NCBI RefSeq assembly: GCF_005047355.1
Contig: NZ_SUMC01000006.1
Location: 1-64,000, forward strand
Length of the DNA stretch: 64,000 bases
Source: Actinacidiphila oryziradicis
Lineage (GTDB): Bacteria > Actinomycetota > Actinomycetes > Streptomycetales > Streptomycetaceae
Reading direction: 5' to 3'
The notes below the pieces were generated by a model. That model saw only the letters and a list, made by a program, of their open reading frames with translations. It searched no databases and was not told the DNA's origin. The translations under genes were made by a program, and so were the position numbers. Numbering within the stretch: the stretch's first letter is position 1; each line of letters opens with the position of its first letter. Below are positions 44,218-55,585 of this stretch, piece after piece.

Positions 44218-45400
44218 CGACAACTCCCGTAGCGGTGAAGTTCCCCGTTCCCGACCTCAGGCGCCTCCCCGAGGTCACCAGCCAACTCGCCGCCACCGCC
44301 GAGACCTACGACCGCACCGCCGCCTTCCCCGCCGCCGGCATCCAGGCGGCCTACGACGCCGGGCTGCTCACCGCCACCGTCGGCAGCCAGTACGGCGGCC
44401 CCGGCCTGGGCATCAGCGACACCGCCCGAATCTTCGCCGCCCTCGGCGAAGGCGACCCGTCCACCGCCCTGATCGTCGCCATGACGCTCAACGTCCACAA
44501 CATGCAGGGCCGCCGGCCGCACTGGCCCGACCGCCTCTACTCGGAGGTGCTGGCCCGCTCCGCCGTGGGTCCCGCGCTGCTCAACCACGCCCGCGTAGAG
44601 CCCGACCTGGGGTCCCCGGCCCGGGGCGGCCTCCCCGCCACCACCGCCCGCCGCACCGCGGACGGCTGGGCCATCAGCGGCGCCAAGCGCTTCGTCACCG
44701 GTTCGGAGGGCCTGGCCTGGTACCTGGTGTGGGCCACCACCGATGAGCCCGAACCCCGTGTCGGCACCTTCGCCGTCCCCGGCGACGCCCCCGGCATCGA
44801 GATCACCCGCCGCTGGGACCACCTCGGCCTGCGGGCCAGCGGCAGCCACGACATCGCGTTCCACGACGTCGAGATCCCCGCCGACAGCATCATCAACGTC
44901 GCGGCCCAAGGCCCCGCCGCCGAACAGGACAACCGCGCCGGCGCCCTGCTCCACCTCCCCCTCGCCGCCCTCTACCTCGGTGTCGCCCGGGCCGCCCAGC
45001 AGTATTTCCACCGCTTCGCCCACGAACGGGTGCCCGCCAACCTCGGCCACCCCGTCGCCCGCACCGAACGCTTCCGCCAGGCCGCCGGCGAGATCCAGCT
45101 CCTGCTCGACAGCGCCGACCAGCTCATTCACGGCGGCGCCCAGCGCGCCGACCTCGGCGACCCCACCTACGCCCCCGAGCAGGCCCTCGCCGCCAAGATC
45201 CTCGCGACCCGGCACGCCACCACCGCCGTCCAGACCGCCCTCCGCCTCCTCGGCAACCCCGGCCTCACCCGCGACAACCCCCTGGAGCGCCACTTCCGCG
45301 ACATCCAGTGCGCCCCCGTCCACGCGCCCCAGGAGGACACCGCCCTGCTCGTCATCGGCACCTCCGCGCTCCGCGCGTGGGCGCAAGCCCAGGAGCCCGC

Positions 45401-45404
<4 letters not shown>
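44214..45404 (+). CDS. Acyl-CoA-dehydrogenase-fold flavoenzyme (SfnB/DszC-like)
   Basis: A 396-residue member of the ACAD superfamily: GLLTATVGSQYGGPGLGISD, the FAD/substrate strand AISGAKRFVTGSEGLAWYLV, and WDHLGLRASGSHDIAFHDVE. In sulfur-scavenging operons such proteins (SfnB, DszC, sulfone or sulfide monooxygenases) oxidise organosulfur compounds with reduced flavin; true acyl-CoA dehydrogenation is less likely here. It is coupled by overlap to both neighbours. Confidence 0.85.
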
Positions 45405-46801
<1,397 letters not shown>

Positions 46802-46810
46802 GCGGGCCGG

Positions 46811-46948
46811 TCAGGGCCGGTAGACCATTCCGGGCTCGGTCTTGGCCGGCGCCAGCAGCTGGGACACGGTGACGATGGTGTAGCCGCGCTTCTTCAGCCC
46901 GGCGATGATCGCCGACACCGCGGGCACGGTCCCGGAGGGGAACCTGAA
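46811..46948 (-). pseudogene. C-terminal scrap of a polysaccharide deacetylase
   Basis: About 45 residues read FRFPSGTVPAVSAIIAGLKK then RGYTIVTVSQLL and end VYRP, the usual last segment of NodB-type polysaccharide deacetylases. The catalytic N-terminal part is absent; the frame upstream is overlapped by another gene. A leftover 3' end. Confidence 0.55.
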
Positions 46949-46964
46949 TATGTACCGGGCCTGT

Positions 46965-47585
46965 TCAGCCGGCCAGCGCCGCGGTGGGAACCCCCCGGTC
47001 CGCCAGCAACGTACGCAGCCCGCCGGCCGGATCTCCGCCGTAGGCCACGCCCGTGGCCTCGGAGTCGCTGATGCGCACAGTGGGGTGCCAGCCGTGCTCG
47101 GGAGGAAGCAGGTCGGCCAGGGCGTCACGAAACGCACGCTGGCGATGACGCCCGCCACCGCCGGGGAACAAGGGCGGGCAGGCCGCCGCGAATTTTCCAC
47201 CGGGCTCACGTCCGGCCAGCGCCTGACAGCGGCCCGCCCATGCCTTGCGGTTGTAGCCCAGGGGCGTGGTTTCCGGGTAGTGGGCCAGGCTGATCGCTCT
47301 GGCGGTGGTGAAGTGCTGCCGTTCGTCGACTTCCAGCACCTGGTGACTGCCGTCGGCGTACGCCAGGACCACGTCCAGGCGCCGGCGTTCGCGCGGTGGG
47401 GAGAGTTCGGGCAGCTCAAGGTCGGTCAGGGCCGCGTAGATTCGGCTGATCGCCGACCACGCCCCTGCGCACTCGGCCTTGCCCGGGCGCAGCAGCCACT
47501 GCGGGCAACTCTCCGTCGCTACCTCGGCATCAACCACTTTCTGCAGGAGACGAGTGATCAACTCCTGCGGTCGTACTCCTGCCAT
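46965..47585 (-). CDS. Hypothetical protein, 206 aa
   Basis: ATG 47585 (MAGVRPQELITRLLQKVVD). A soluble protein with RRLDVVLAYADGSHQVLEVD followed by ERQHFTTARAISLAHY and LGYNRKAWAGRCQALAGREP. The D-x-x-L...EVD pattern looks like a PD-(D/E)XK-type nuclease core, an actinobacterial hypothetical of unknown role. The fold call is tentative. It is flanked by a remnant on its 3' side and another hypothetical upstream. Confidence 0.6.
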   Translation of the reverse strand: MAGVRPQELITRLLQKVVDAEVATESCPQWLLRPGKAECAGAWSAISRIYAALTDLELPELSPPRERRRLDVVLAYADGSHQVLEVDERQHFTTARAISLAHYPETTPLGYNRKAWAGRCQALAGREPGGKFAAACPPLFPGGGGRHRQRAFRDALADLLPPEHGWHPTVRISDSEATGVAYGGDPAGGLRTLLADRGVPTAALAG

Positions 47586-47716
47586 GTCCGCCTCCAGCGA
47601 TCAAGTTGTCCGTCGGGGCCAAACCCCAAGTAGAACAGGTCTTGTCCGCGGAGACGCTCCGGCCCGGCCGTACAACGCGTGGCGTATGCAACATCGGTGA
47701 ACGGCCGGACTCCGCC

Positions 47717-48211
47717 TCAGCCGGCCGTCCCCGCCGACCGTCCGGCCAGGGATGTGACAGGGGGCGTCGAATGTTCCATGGGTGACGCGGCGTGGCGTGC
47801 GCGTTCATCGCTGACGGCCGCGCTCGGCCATGAGTTGGCGGCCGTAGCGGAGGCGGGGGCTGATCCGCCTGTGTTCTGGACCGGCTGCCGGACCTGGTCG
47901 GAGGGCGGGCTGATGGTGAGAGGCCTGGGGGACGGTGCGATGGTCGCCTCGCTCCAGGATTTCGCCTGGGGCTCCGCGGGCGGGGCCACGGCGGCGGGCG
48001 CGGGCACGGGAGGTGCGGTGGGGGTGGACCAGCTGCGCAGGGCGTGGACCGCGGCCTCGTCGAGGCTGACGGGACGGTGCCGCTGAGCCGCCAGGCGGCC
48101 GGCCTCCCGGCCCAGGGCGCCGAGGTCTTCCCAGCTCAGTCGGAGCACCAGTTGGACTCCTGCCGCGCCGTCGGGCAGGGCCTGCAGGGTGAAGCTGTTC
48201 TGATCGCTCAT
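47717..48211 (-). CDS. Hypothetical protein with conserved N-terminal domain, 164 aa
   Basis: Start ATG 48211 (MSDQNSFTLQALPDG) after GAGGAT. The N-terminal ~60 residues are ordered (QLVLRLSWEDLGALGREAGR, PVSLDEAAVHALRSW); the rest is a disordered Ala/Pro/Ser tail. The domain resembles small helical binding domains seen in Streptomyces hypotheticals. No function assigned. The 349 bp upstream (48212-48560) contain no gene I can support. Confidence 0.5.
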   Translation of the reverse strand: MSDQNSFTLQALPDGAAGVQLVLRLSWEDLGALGREAGRLAAQRHRPVSLDEAAVHALRSWSTPTAPPVPAPAAVAPPAEPQAKSWSEATIAPSPRPLTISPPSDQVRQPVQNTGGSAPASATAANSWPSAAVSDERARHAASPMEHSTPPVTSLAGRSAGTAG

Positions 48212-48560
48212 CGGGTGATCCTCACGGTAGCGGGCTGCGGCAGTGCTGGAACACGGCACGGGGCCGGGCGGGCTGCCAGGGTGCGCACAGTGGTACGGGG
48301 CCCGGAACGGATTCGTTCACCCGTATCGTCGTCTTTTCCCCCTACGAGTACGGGTCCGTAACCGGACCTGCTCCTCAGTCGTGCCGACGCCGTAAATGCT
48401 GGGTGTACAGACGCAGAGCGGATCACCGGCCCCGAAACCACCAGAAACGAGTGACGGCGTGCACACCTCTGCCCAGGCGCAGCCCCCGTAGTCCGGGCTC
48501 GGGTTCTCCATACGGCTGGTCCCCGAAGACCTCGCCGAATCCGGGCCCCGTCCCGCTCGA

Positions 48561-48943
48561 TCATGTCGTTCCCGCGGTCGTCTCCCCGGAGGGCAGGTCG
48601 TCGCTGTATCCGCAGACCCAGGCGATGGCGTCGTGGACGCCGCGGATGTAGTCGCGCGGGACCGTCCGCAGACTCTGGTCCGCCAACTGCACCAGGGCGG
48701 CGTCCACCTCCGAGGTGAGCAGCACAGGTCGGGCGCGCCATGGGAGTCCGCGCCGGTGACCGGCGCGGCGGTGGCGCGCCCGAGCGCCCACACGTATCCG
48801 GTCAGGGCGCCGCGGGAGAACTGGGTCTGACTCTGCGCTGCCCCCGCCGAGGCTTCCAGTGCGCCGTACGCCTGCTCGACGTCGGCTCGCGGCCGCCCGC
48901 CGACCAAGTCGATTTCCTTCTGAGATGCTGTGGAATCCGTCAT
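48561..48943 (-). pseudogene. Frameshifted small conserved protein
   Basis: A good start (ATG 48943, MTDSTASQKEIDLVGGRPRA) leads through GALTGYVWALGRATAAPVTG. Then near 48735 the sense jumps to another frame reading LLTSEVDAALVQLADQSL, DYIRGVHDAIAWVCG and a stop at 48561. Together these make a single ~127-residue actinobacterial hypothetical, so a one-base indel (or sequencing error) is likely. Confidence 0.5.
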
Positions 48944-49139
48944 GTTGGGACGCCTAGCCGCGTTGCGGAAGAAAATACCTCTACGAGCCCGCAATTCCAC
49001 CGGCTTCAGGGCCCGGCGCGGCATCTGCGCCGCCGGTCCAGTTCACGGTGCCCTTCCTTCCTGGCGGGCCGGGTGACGGCGCCGGTGTCACCGGGCCGAG
49101 AGTGTCGGGCAGCCCGCGTCGTGGCGTCAAGAGGCAAGG

Positions 49140-50192
49140 TCATTTGTGCGACGGGTCGTACAACGGCCTGTCCAGGAAACGCAGCGCGTTGCCCGACAGC
49201 AGCTTCGTCCGCTGGCTGCCGGTCAGGTGATCGGCGGCGCGGATCACCTGACCGGCCGGGCGTTCGCCGAGAGGGTACGGGTAGTCGCTGCCCAGGACCA
49301 CCTGGTCCTCGCCGCACACGTCCACGAGCAGGCGCAGCGCGGCCGGGTCGAAGACCACCGAGTCGACGAAGAACCGGTTCATGTAGTGACTGGGCGGGTG
49401 TTCGGAGCGGCCGCGTACGATGTCGCCGCGCCGGTGCCAGGCGTTGTCGGCACGGCCGAGCCAGAACGGGAAGCTGCCTCCGCCGTGCGCGAAACACAGT
49501 CGCAGCGATTCGGGTACCCGGTCCAGGACGCCGCCGAGGATGAGGGCGAGCACCGACAGATGCGTCTCCGCGGGCATACCGGTCAGCCAGCGGGCCATCC
49601 AGCGGTCGAGCCGGGGCGAGGCCGGCATGTCCCAGGGATGGACGAAGACCGGTGCGCCGACCTGGGCGCAGTGCTGGAGGAAGGTGACGACGCCGGCGTC
49701 ATCCAGATCGCGGTCGCCGACGTGGTTGCCGATCTCCACCCCGGCGTGGCCGGCCGCGAGGCAGCGGTCCAGCTCGGCGCAGGCGGCGTCCGGGTCCTGC
49801 AACGGCACCTGGCAGAAGGAGATGAGCCGGTCGCCTCCGTCCGCCACGCATTCCAGGGTCAGGTCATTGAAGATGCGGGCCATCTTGACCGCTTGGCCGG
49901 CGGGGCGCTCGTAGGAGAAGAAGACCGGGGTGGGGGAGACGACCTGGAGATCGACCCCGTCCTTGGCCATGTCGTCGAGCCGGGTCCGCGCGTCCCAGCA
50001 CTCGGCCCCGACCGGACGGAACTCGCTCTCGCCGATCATGATCATGGCTTCGCGTTCGGAGTCGACCCGCAGCCAAGGCCAGTCCGAGCCGCCGCACGCG
50101 GCCGACAGATCGGGCCACCCCTTGGGGACGACGTGCGTGTGCACATCGATGACCGGGGTGGCCGGGGTGGCCGGGGCGGCCGGGGTGCCCAT
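49140..50192 (-). CDS. 2-amino-3-carboxymuconate-6-semialdehyde decarboxylase (ACMSD-like)
   Basis: A 350-residue amidohydrolase. The zinc site HTH is in VIDVHTHVVPKGWPDL, with His in FVHPWDMP, and catalytic Asp in VVLGSDYPYPLGERP. ACMSD decarboxylates the ring-opened product of 3-hydroxyanthranilate dioxygenation, steering it away from quinolinate toward 2-aminomuconate semialdehyde. It is the last gene of the minus-strand kynurenine operon; its ATG overlaps the 3-HAO stop by one base. Confidence 0.9.
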   Translation of the reverse strand: MGTPAAPATPATPVIDVHTHVVPKGWPDLSAACGGSDWPWLRVDSEREAMIMIGESEFRPVGAECWDARTRLDDMAKDGVDLQVVSPTPVFFSYERPAGQAVKMARIFNDLTLECVADGGDRLISFCQVPLQDPDAACAELDRCLAAGHAGVEIGNHVGDRDLDDAGVVTFLQHCAQVGAPVFVHPWDMPASPRLDRWMARWLTGMPAETHLSVLALILGGVLDRVPESLRLCFAHGGGSFPFWLGRADNAWHRRGDIVRGRSEHPPSHYMNRFFVDSVVFDPAALRLLVDVCGEDQVVLGSDYPYPLGERPAGQVIRAADHLTGSQRTKLLSGNALRFLDRPLYDPSHK

Positions 50193-50710
50193 CAGCCCTT
50201 GCCCGGGTGGAGCGCGCCACAGGCGCCGCAGTCGCGGGCCGCCTCGTCGTTGTAGAACGCCTCGAAGACCGGCGGCAGGTCGCTGACGATGTCGCGTACC
50301 TGCAACTCCGCCTCGTGCAGCAGGTGCCCGCATTCCTGGCAGTACCACTGGAACTTCTCCAGGGTGCCCTCCTCCCGGACCCGCTCGAGGACGACCCCGA
50401 TGGAACCGGGCTCGGGCCGCTGCGGTGAGTGCGGTGTGTTGCCCGGCAGGACCCACATCTCGCCCTCGCGGATGTGGACGGTGCCCGGCCCCTCCTCCGT
50501 CACCACATTGATGTGCATGTTGCCCTTGACCTGGTAGAAGAACTCCTCGTACGGGTCGACGTGGAAGTCCGTGCGCTGGTTCGGGCCGCCCACGACCATG
50601 ACGATGAAGTCCGAGCCCGTGGGGAACATCTGCTTGTTGTTGACGGGTGGCTTGAGCAGGTGCTCGTTGGCGGCGAGCCAGCCGGGGAAACTGATCGGTT
50701 CTGCGGTCAT
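50192..50710 (-). CDS. 3-hydroxyanthranilate 3,4-dioxygenase
   Basis: A 172-residue cupin with iron ligands in [15 protein letters not shown] and a C-terminal rubredoxin-like pair of CxxC motifs (WYCQECGH and CGACG), the second iron site of bacterial 3-HAO. It opens the ring of 3-hydroxyanthranilate. ATG 50710 overlaps the RidA-type stop (ATGA). Confidence 0.92.
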   Translation of the reverse strand: MTAEPISFPGWLAANEHLLKPPVNNKQMFPTGSDFIVMVVGGPNQRTDFHVDPYEEFFYQVKGNMHINVVTEEGPGTVHIREGEMWVLPGNTPHSPQRPEPGSIGVVLERVREEGTLEKFQWYCQECGHLLHEAELQVRDIVSDLPPVFEAFYNDEAARDCGACGALHPGKG

Positions 50711-51153
50711 CGTGTCGCTCCTTCCGATACGGGCAGTACGGCTACGGCCTGGATCTCGATCAGCAGGTGGGGGTGCGGAAGCTGGTGGACGGCCACGGTC
50801 GTGCGGGCGGGGCCCGACTCGTCGAAGTACTCGCCGTAGACCTCGTTGTAGCCGCCGAAGTCGTTCATGGTGGTGAGGTAGGCCGTGAGCGACACGACAT
50901 CGGCGAGGCCGGCGCCGACCTCGTGCAGGATGTCGCGGATGTTCTCGATGACCGCCCGGGTCTGTACGCGGATGTCGAGGGCTGTGGTGCCCATGGCGTC
51001 GGCCTCGGCGCCCGCGATCGTGTTGTCGGGGCGGCGGCTGCTCGTGCCCGAGACGAAGGCGAAGCCGCCAGCGACCCTGACATGCGGGAAGCGGCCCCGC
51101 GTCGCCGCTTTGCCGGCGACGGTCCTCGCGCCCGTCTTCCTCGCGCCCGTCAT
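50707..51153 (-). CDS. RidA-family deaminase, probable 2-aminomuconate deaminase
   Basis: A 148-residue YjgF/RidA protein: [30 protein letters not shown] and [14 protein letters not shown] with the conserved Arg/Glu region. In nitrobenzoate/aminophenol and tryptophan pathways a RidA-type enzyme hydrolyses 2-aminomuconate to 4-oxalocrotonate plus ammonia; its position between the ALDH and 3-HAO genes supports that role. It overlaps both by ATGA. Confidence 0.85.
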   Translation of the reverse strand: MTGARKTGARTVAGKAATRGRFPHVRVAGGFAFVSGTSSRRPDNTIAGAEADAMGTTALDIRVQTRAVIENIRDILHEVGAGLADVVSLTAYLTTMNDFGGYNEVYGEYFDESGPARTTVAVHQLPHPHLLIEIQAVAVLPVSEGATR

Positions 51154-52667
51154 GACATCTCCACGCAGACGTTGGTGAGTTCGGTGTAGAACGCGAGCGA
51201 GTGGACACCGCCCTCGCGGCCCACCCCCGATGCCTTCATCCCGCCGAACGGGGTGCGCAGGTCCCGCAGGAACCAGGTGTTGACCCAGACCAGACCCGCG
51301 TCCAGCGCCGCCCCCGCCCGGTGTGCCCGGCCCACATCCCGGGTCCACACGGTCGCCGCCAGGCCGTACGGGCTGTCGTTGGCACGAGCGAACGCCTCGT
51401 CCTCGTCGTCGAACGGGGCGATGTGGCAGACCGGGCCGAAGATCTCCTCCCGGTTGGTGCGGGCCTGCGGGCCGAGCCCGGTGAGTACCGTCGGCCGGAT
51501 GTACGCGCCTTGGTCGCGGGCATCGCCGAAGACGGGCACACCGCCGCCGGCCAGGACGGTCGCGCCCTCGGCACGGGCCAGGTCGTAGTACCCGAGCACC
51601 TTCTCCCGGTGGCCGCGGGAGATCAGCGGCATGGTGCCGGTGGTCTCCTCGGCGGGCCAGCCGAACGGCAGCTCCCCGGCCCGCTTGGCGAGCCGCCGGG
51701 CGAACTCCTCGAAGAGCGGCCGCTGCACGTAGAGCCGCTCGGTGCACAGGCACACCTGGCCGCCGTTGGTGAAGGAGGAACGGACCGAGCCTTCCACCGC
51801 CGCATCGAGGTCGGCGTCGGCGAAGACCAGCCCCGCGTTCTTGCCGCCCAGCTCGAAGGAGACCGCCTTCACCCCGTCGGCGGCGGCCTTGGCGATGGCG
51901 CTGCCGGTGGCCGACTCACCGGTGAAGGTGATCGCGTCCACGCCGGGATGCCGGGTCAGGAACTCTCCGGCGGAGCCGGGGCCGAAGCCGTGCACGAGGT
52001 TGAACACCCCGTCGGGCACTCCTGCCTCCGCCATCACCTCGGCGAGCAGCGTCGCCGAGGACGGCGTCTCCTCCGACGGTTTGACGACAACGGTGTTGCC
52101 GCAGGCGAGAGCCGGGGCGACCTTCCAGGTGAGCAGCAGCAGCGGCAGGTTCCAGGGCACGATGACCGCGACCACGCCGACCGGTTTGCGAACCGCGTAG
52201 TTCAGCGCCCGGCCGCCGCCGGCGGTGGCCGTGGTGAAGGATTCCGTCGGCGCGCTGGTCACCATGTCGGCGAACGCCCGGAAGTTCGCGGCCCCGCGCG
52301 GCACGTCCAGCGTGCGGGCCTGGCCGACCGGCTTACCGGTGTCTCCCACCTCGGCGGCGACCATGTCGTCGAAGCGGCGTTCCAGGGCGTCGGCCACGCG
52401 GCGCAGCACGACCGCCCGCTCCTGCTCGCTCATCCGGCCCCAGGGGCCGCGCAGTGCGGTGCGGGCCGCCGATACGGCGGCGTCGACGGTGGCGGCGCCG
52501 GCCTCCGCGACTTCGGCGATGACCTCGCCGGTGACGGGGCTGGTCTTGGCGAACGTCTGCGTTCCGCCGGTGAAGGCGCCGCCGATGTAGTTGCGCAGTG
52601 CTCCGGGCCCTTCGGGGGCCGGCTGCCCGGCGAGCAGGTTCGGGTGCCACAGTGTGCTGCCGCTCAT
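51150..52667 (-). CDS. Aldehyde dehydrogenase (2-aminomuconic semialdehyde DH-like)
   Basis: A 505-residue [16 protein letters not shown], general base Glu in ELGGKNAG, catalytic Cys in [10 protein letters not shown] and [16 protein letters not shown]. Its place in the kynurenine operon fits 2-aminomuconate-6-semialdehyde dehydrogenase, between ACMSD and the RidA-type deaminase. It lies 30 bp after the KMO stop, inside which an intergenic repeat has been translated. Confidence 0.9.
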   Translation of the reverse strand: MSGSTLWHPNLLAGQPAPEGPGALRNYIGGAFTGGTQTFAKTSPVTGEVIAEVAEAGAATVDAAVSAARTALRGPWGRMSEQERAVVLRRVADALERRFDDMVAAEVGDTGKPVGQARTLDVPRGAANFRAFADMVTSAPTESFTTATAGGGRALNYAVRKPVGVVAVIVPWNLPLLLLTWKVAPALACGNTVVVKPSEETPSSATLLAEVMAEAGVPDGVFNLVHGFGPGSAGEFLTRHPGVDAITFTGESATGSAIAKAAADGVKAVSFELGGKNAGLVFADADLDAAVEGSVRSSFTNGGQVCLCTERLYVQRPLFEEFARRLAKRAGELPFGWPAEETTGTMPLISRGHREKVLGYYDLARAEGATVLAGGGVPVFGDARDQGAYIRPTVLTGLGPQARTNREEIFGPVCHIAPFDDEDEAFARANDSPYGLAATVWTRDVGRAHRAGAALDAGLVWVNTWFLRDLRTPFGGMKASGVGREGGVHSLAFYTELTNVCVEMS

Positions 52668-52679
52668 GCGTTTTCCTTT

Positions 52680-52960
52680 CCCCTGACTCTCCCCCAGCTA
52701 CCTCCCCCGGCCTTCGGCCGGGAGGTGCCCCCAGGAGGTGCCCCCAGGAGGTGCCCCCATCTTCCCGAAACTGGGGGCTCCGCCCCCGGACCCGCCCCCG
52801 ACGCCCTGCGGGCGTGGGGGGACCCCCAGGTCCTCGAACGCCGGACGGGCCGGGATGTCACCTGGTTGTGGGCAGGCGTTCCGCAAGGCGACGGGGGCAC
52901 CTCCCATGCCCTTGAGGCCATGGGGGAGGGTGGGCACAACCCGGCCACCGGCCCGCACCC
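52680..52960. repeat. Largest modular repeat block, overlapping the KMO 3' end
   Basis: It contains CCTTCGGCCGGGAGGTGCCC, three consecutive AGGAGGTGCCCCC units, a CTGGGGGCTCCGCCCCCGG hairpin, a CGAACGCCGGACGGGC module, TTGTGGGCAGGCGTTCCGC and a GGGGGCACCTCCCATGCCC/GGGGGAGGGTGGGCACAACC palindrome. All modules recur elsewhere in the window. Confidence 0.85.
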
Positions 52961-54272
52961 GCCCCACCGCGACCGCGGCCAACGCCGCCGCCACGCCCGC
53001 CAGGGCGAGCCGCTGCCGCCGTACCCGCCGCGCGACCCGCGCGTACGGCATCGTCGAGAAGGACACCAGCTCGTAGCGCGAGAGCCAAACCCCGGGCAAC
53101 GCCCGTTCCAGCGCGTGCTCGGCCCGCCTGCCGAGCTGGAACCACGGCGAGGCGACCCGGTCCCGCATCTCCACGAAGTTGGCCAGCGCCATCCGCGCGA
53201 TCGCCTCGGTGTTCTCCCGGCGCCGCTGCTCGAACAGGGGCAGCGCGAGCCGCCAGCTGTCGCCGGTCTCCGCCAGACACCGGTCGAGTTCGGCGACATC
53301 CTCGAACGCGCAGTTCGCACCCTGCCCGTAGAACGGCACGATCGCGTGCGCGGCGTCCCCTAGCAGCGCGACGGTGCCGTTCACCTGCCAGGGCCCGCAG
53401 CGCACGGTGCCGAGCCGGCCGACCGGGTTGCTCAGGTAGTCCTCGACCAGGGCGGGGGCGAGCGGTGGCAGGTCGGGATAGTGCTCGCGGAAGTGCCGTT
53501 CGACGGCGGCCGGGCTGGTGAGCGAGGCAAAGCCCGCCGGGCCGCCGGCCGGCCAGAACAGGGTGCAGGTGAAGGACCTGTCGGGGTTGGGCAGCGCGAT
53601 CATCATCGATGTCCCGCGCGGCCAGATGTGCAGGGCGCCGGGGTCGAGGGCGAAATCCCCGTGCGCGGCCGGGATGGCCAGTTCCTTGTAGCCGTAGTCG
53701 AGGAAGTCCAGGTTCTCCTCCAGGACGCCTGCCGCGAGCAACTGGCCGCGTACGACGGACCCCGCGCCGTCCGCCCCGATGATCACCGGCGCGGTGACGC
53801 GTACCGTGCCCTCGGGTGTCTCGTGGCGCATCTCGCCGGTGTCCGGGTCGAGCCCGGTCAGCCGGTGGTTGAAGAAGATCTTCACGCCGGGGGCGGACTC
53901 GGCGGCGTCGAGCAGCGCGTCGTTGAGCGCGGCCCGGCTGATCGAGTTGATCGCCCGGTCGCCGTCCCTGCTGTACGGCTGGAAGTCCAGGGGGCCGGCC
54001 ACGGGGTGGATCATGCGGCCGCGCATCGGCAGGGCGTCCGCCATGGCGCGTTCCTCCAGGTCGATCCGGCGCAGCGCGTCCAGGCCGCGTTCGGACAGCG
54101 CGAGGTTGATGGACCGGCCGCGCTCGGCGGCACCGGTGCGCGGGTCGGGCCTGCGCTCGTAGAGCGCGACCCGGTGGCCGCGGCGGGCGAGGAAGCAGGC
54201 CAGGAGGCAGCCGGCCAGACCGGCACCGACCACGGCGACCTCTTGTTCGTTCTCCGTCGTAGGGTCGGTCAT
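52698..54272 (-). CDS. kmo: Kynurenine 3-monooxygenase with repeat-encoded tail
   Basis: A 524-residue flavoprotein hydroxylase. The FAD site VVGAGLAGCLLACFLARRGH is followed by GRSINLALSERG (kynurenine-specific Arg region) and the second FAD motif LLGDAAHAIVPFYGQGANCA. A C-terminal membrane-type helix LALAGVAAALAAVAVG fits membrane anchoring. Residues ~437-524 are encoded by the modular intergenic repeat, in poor Gly/Pro-rich sequence, so the natural protein probably ended near 440. It overlaps kynureninase by ATGA. It hydroxylates L-kynurenine. Confidence 0.92.
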   Translation of the reverse strand: MTDPTTENEQEVAVVGAGLAGCLLACFLARRGHRVALYERRPDPRTGAAERGRSINLALSERGLDALRRIDLEERAMADALPMRGRMIHPVAGPLDFQPYSRDGDRAINSISRAALNDALLDAAESAPGVKIFFNHRLTGLDPDTGEMRHETPEGTVRVTAPVIIGADGAGSVVRGQLLAAGVLEENLDFLDYGYKELAIPAAHGDFALDPGALHIWPRGTSMMIALPNPDRSFTCTLFWPAGGPAGFASLTSPAAVERHFREHYPDLPPLAPALVEDYLSNPVGRLGTVRCGPWQVNGTVALLGDAAHAIVPFYGQGANCAFEDVAELDRCLAETGDSWRLALPLFEQRRRENTEAIARMALANFVEMRDRVASPWFQLGRRAEHALERALPGVWLSRYELVSFSTMPYARVARRVRRQRLALAGVAAALAAVAVGRVRAGGRVVPTLPHGLKGMGGAPVALRNACPQPGDIPARPAFEDLGVPPRPQGVGGGSGGGAPSFGKMGAPPGGTSWGHLPAEGRGR

Positions 54273-55570
54273 GCGTCCTCCGCCACTTCCCGGGCCAGCG
54301 CGTCGGCGGCGCGCCAGCAGTCGTGGTACGTCGAGTACAGCGGTACGGGGGCGAGCCGGATGACGTCCGGCTCGCGGACGTCGGCGATGACGCCGTGCCG
54401 GTGGCGCAGCCGCCGCGCGATCTCACTCGCCCCCGCGACGCGCAGGGAGAGCTGGCAGCCGCGCTGCCGCGGATCGCGCGGGGTGATCGCGGTGACCGGC
54501 CGGGTGGTGGGGGTGATCCGGCCGAGCAGGGTCTCCAGATGGCCGGTGAGCCGGAGGCTGCGCTCGCGCAGCGTGTCCATCCCGGCCTTGTCGAACAGGT
54601 CGAGGGAAGTGCGTACCGGGGCCATCGAGAAGATCGGCGGGTTGGATATCTGCCATGCGTCGGCTGTGGCCGGGGGCCGGGAGACCGGGTCCATCAGGAA
54701 GCGGGTGGCGGGCTCGGTGCTCCACCAGCCCTCGAAGCGCGGGATACCCCGATCGCCGAGATGCCGTTCGTGGACGTACGCCCCGGCGAGGGCGCCGGGC
54801 CCGGAGTTGAGGTACTTGTACGAGCACCAGGCTGCGAAATCCACGCCCCAGTCGTGCAGCCGCAGCGGTACGTTCCCCACGGCGTGGGCGAGGTCCCAGC
54901 CGACGACCGCCCCCGCCGCCCGGCCCGCGGCCGTGATCGCGGGGATGTCCATGAACTGTCCCGTGAGGTAGTTGACACCGCCGAGCATGACGAGGGCGAC
55001 GGTGTGCCCCTGGTCCGCCAGGAAGCCGGTGACGTCCTCGGCCCGGAGGACGTCCTCGCCGGGACGTGGCCGCAGCCGCACCACGGCCTGGTCCGGGTCG
55101 AGGCCGTGGAAGCGGGCCTGGCTGCGCACGGCGTAGCTGTCGGACGGGAAGGCACTGTCCTCGACGACGATCCGGACCCGCGCCCCGCGCGGCCGGTAGA
55201 ACGACACCATCAGCAGGTGCAGATTGACCGTCAGGGAGTTCATGACGACGGTCTCGGCGGGCAGGGCGCCGACCAGGCGGGCGGCGGGTCCGGTGAGGAG
55301 TTCGTGGTAGGGCAGCCAGGGGCGGCGCCCCTCCAGGTGGCCTTCGACACCCAGGCGCGCCCAGTCGTCCAGGTCGTCGAGCAGTTCGCCACGGGTGGCC
55401 CTGGGCTGCAGGCCCAGGGAGTTGCCCGCGAAGTAGGCGGCCTCGGGATACCGGCCGCCGTCGGCGGGCGGGATGTGGAAGAGGTCACGGCTGCCCGGGT
55501 CGGCTCTGTCCAGCCGCCGCGCCTGCGCCTCTTCCGCGCCCGCTCCTTCGGTTGTCAGCGTGGTGGTCAT
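54269..55570 (-). CDS. kynU: Kynureninase
   Basis: A 433-residue PLP enzyme of fold I. The PLP-binding Lys is in WCSYKYLNSGPGA, with GWDLAHAVGN (Asp to pyridine nitrogen) and the N-terminal AAYFAGNSLGLQP. It cleaves 3-hydroxykynurenine (or kynurenine) to 3-hydroxyanthranilate plus alanine. It lies between TDO and KMO. Confidence 0.94.
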   Translation of the reverse strand: MTTTLTTEGAGAEEAQARRLDRADPGSRDLFHIPPADGGRYPEAAYFAGNSLGLQPRATRGELLDDLDDWARLGVEGHLEGRRPWLPYHELLTGPAARLVGALPAETVVMNSLTVNLHLLMVSFYRPRGARVRIVVEDSAFPSDSYAVRSQARFHGLDPDQAVVRLRPRPGEDVLRAEDVTGFLADQGHTVALVMLGGVNYLTGQFMDIPAITAAGRAAGAVVGWDLAHAVGNVPLRLHDWGVDFAAWCSYKYLNSGPGALAGAYVHERHLGDRGIPRFEGWWSTEPATRFLMDPVSRPPATADAWQISNPPIFSMAPVRTSLDLFDKAGMDTLRERSLRLTGHLETLLGRITPTTRPVTAITPRDPRQRGCQLSLRVAGASEIARRLRHRHGVIADVREPDVIRLAPVPLYSTYHDCWRAADALAREVAEDA

Positions 55571-55585
55571 CGCTTTCGGGCTCCC

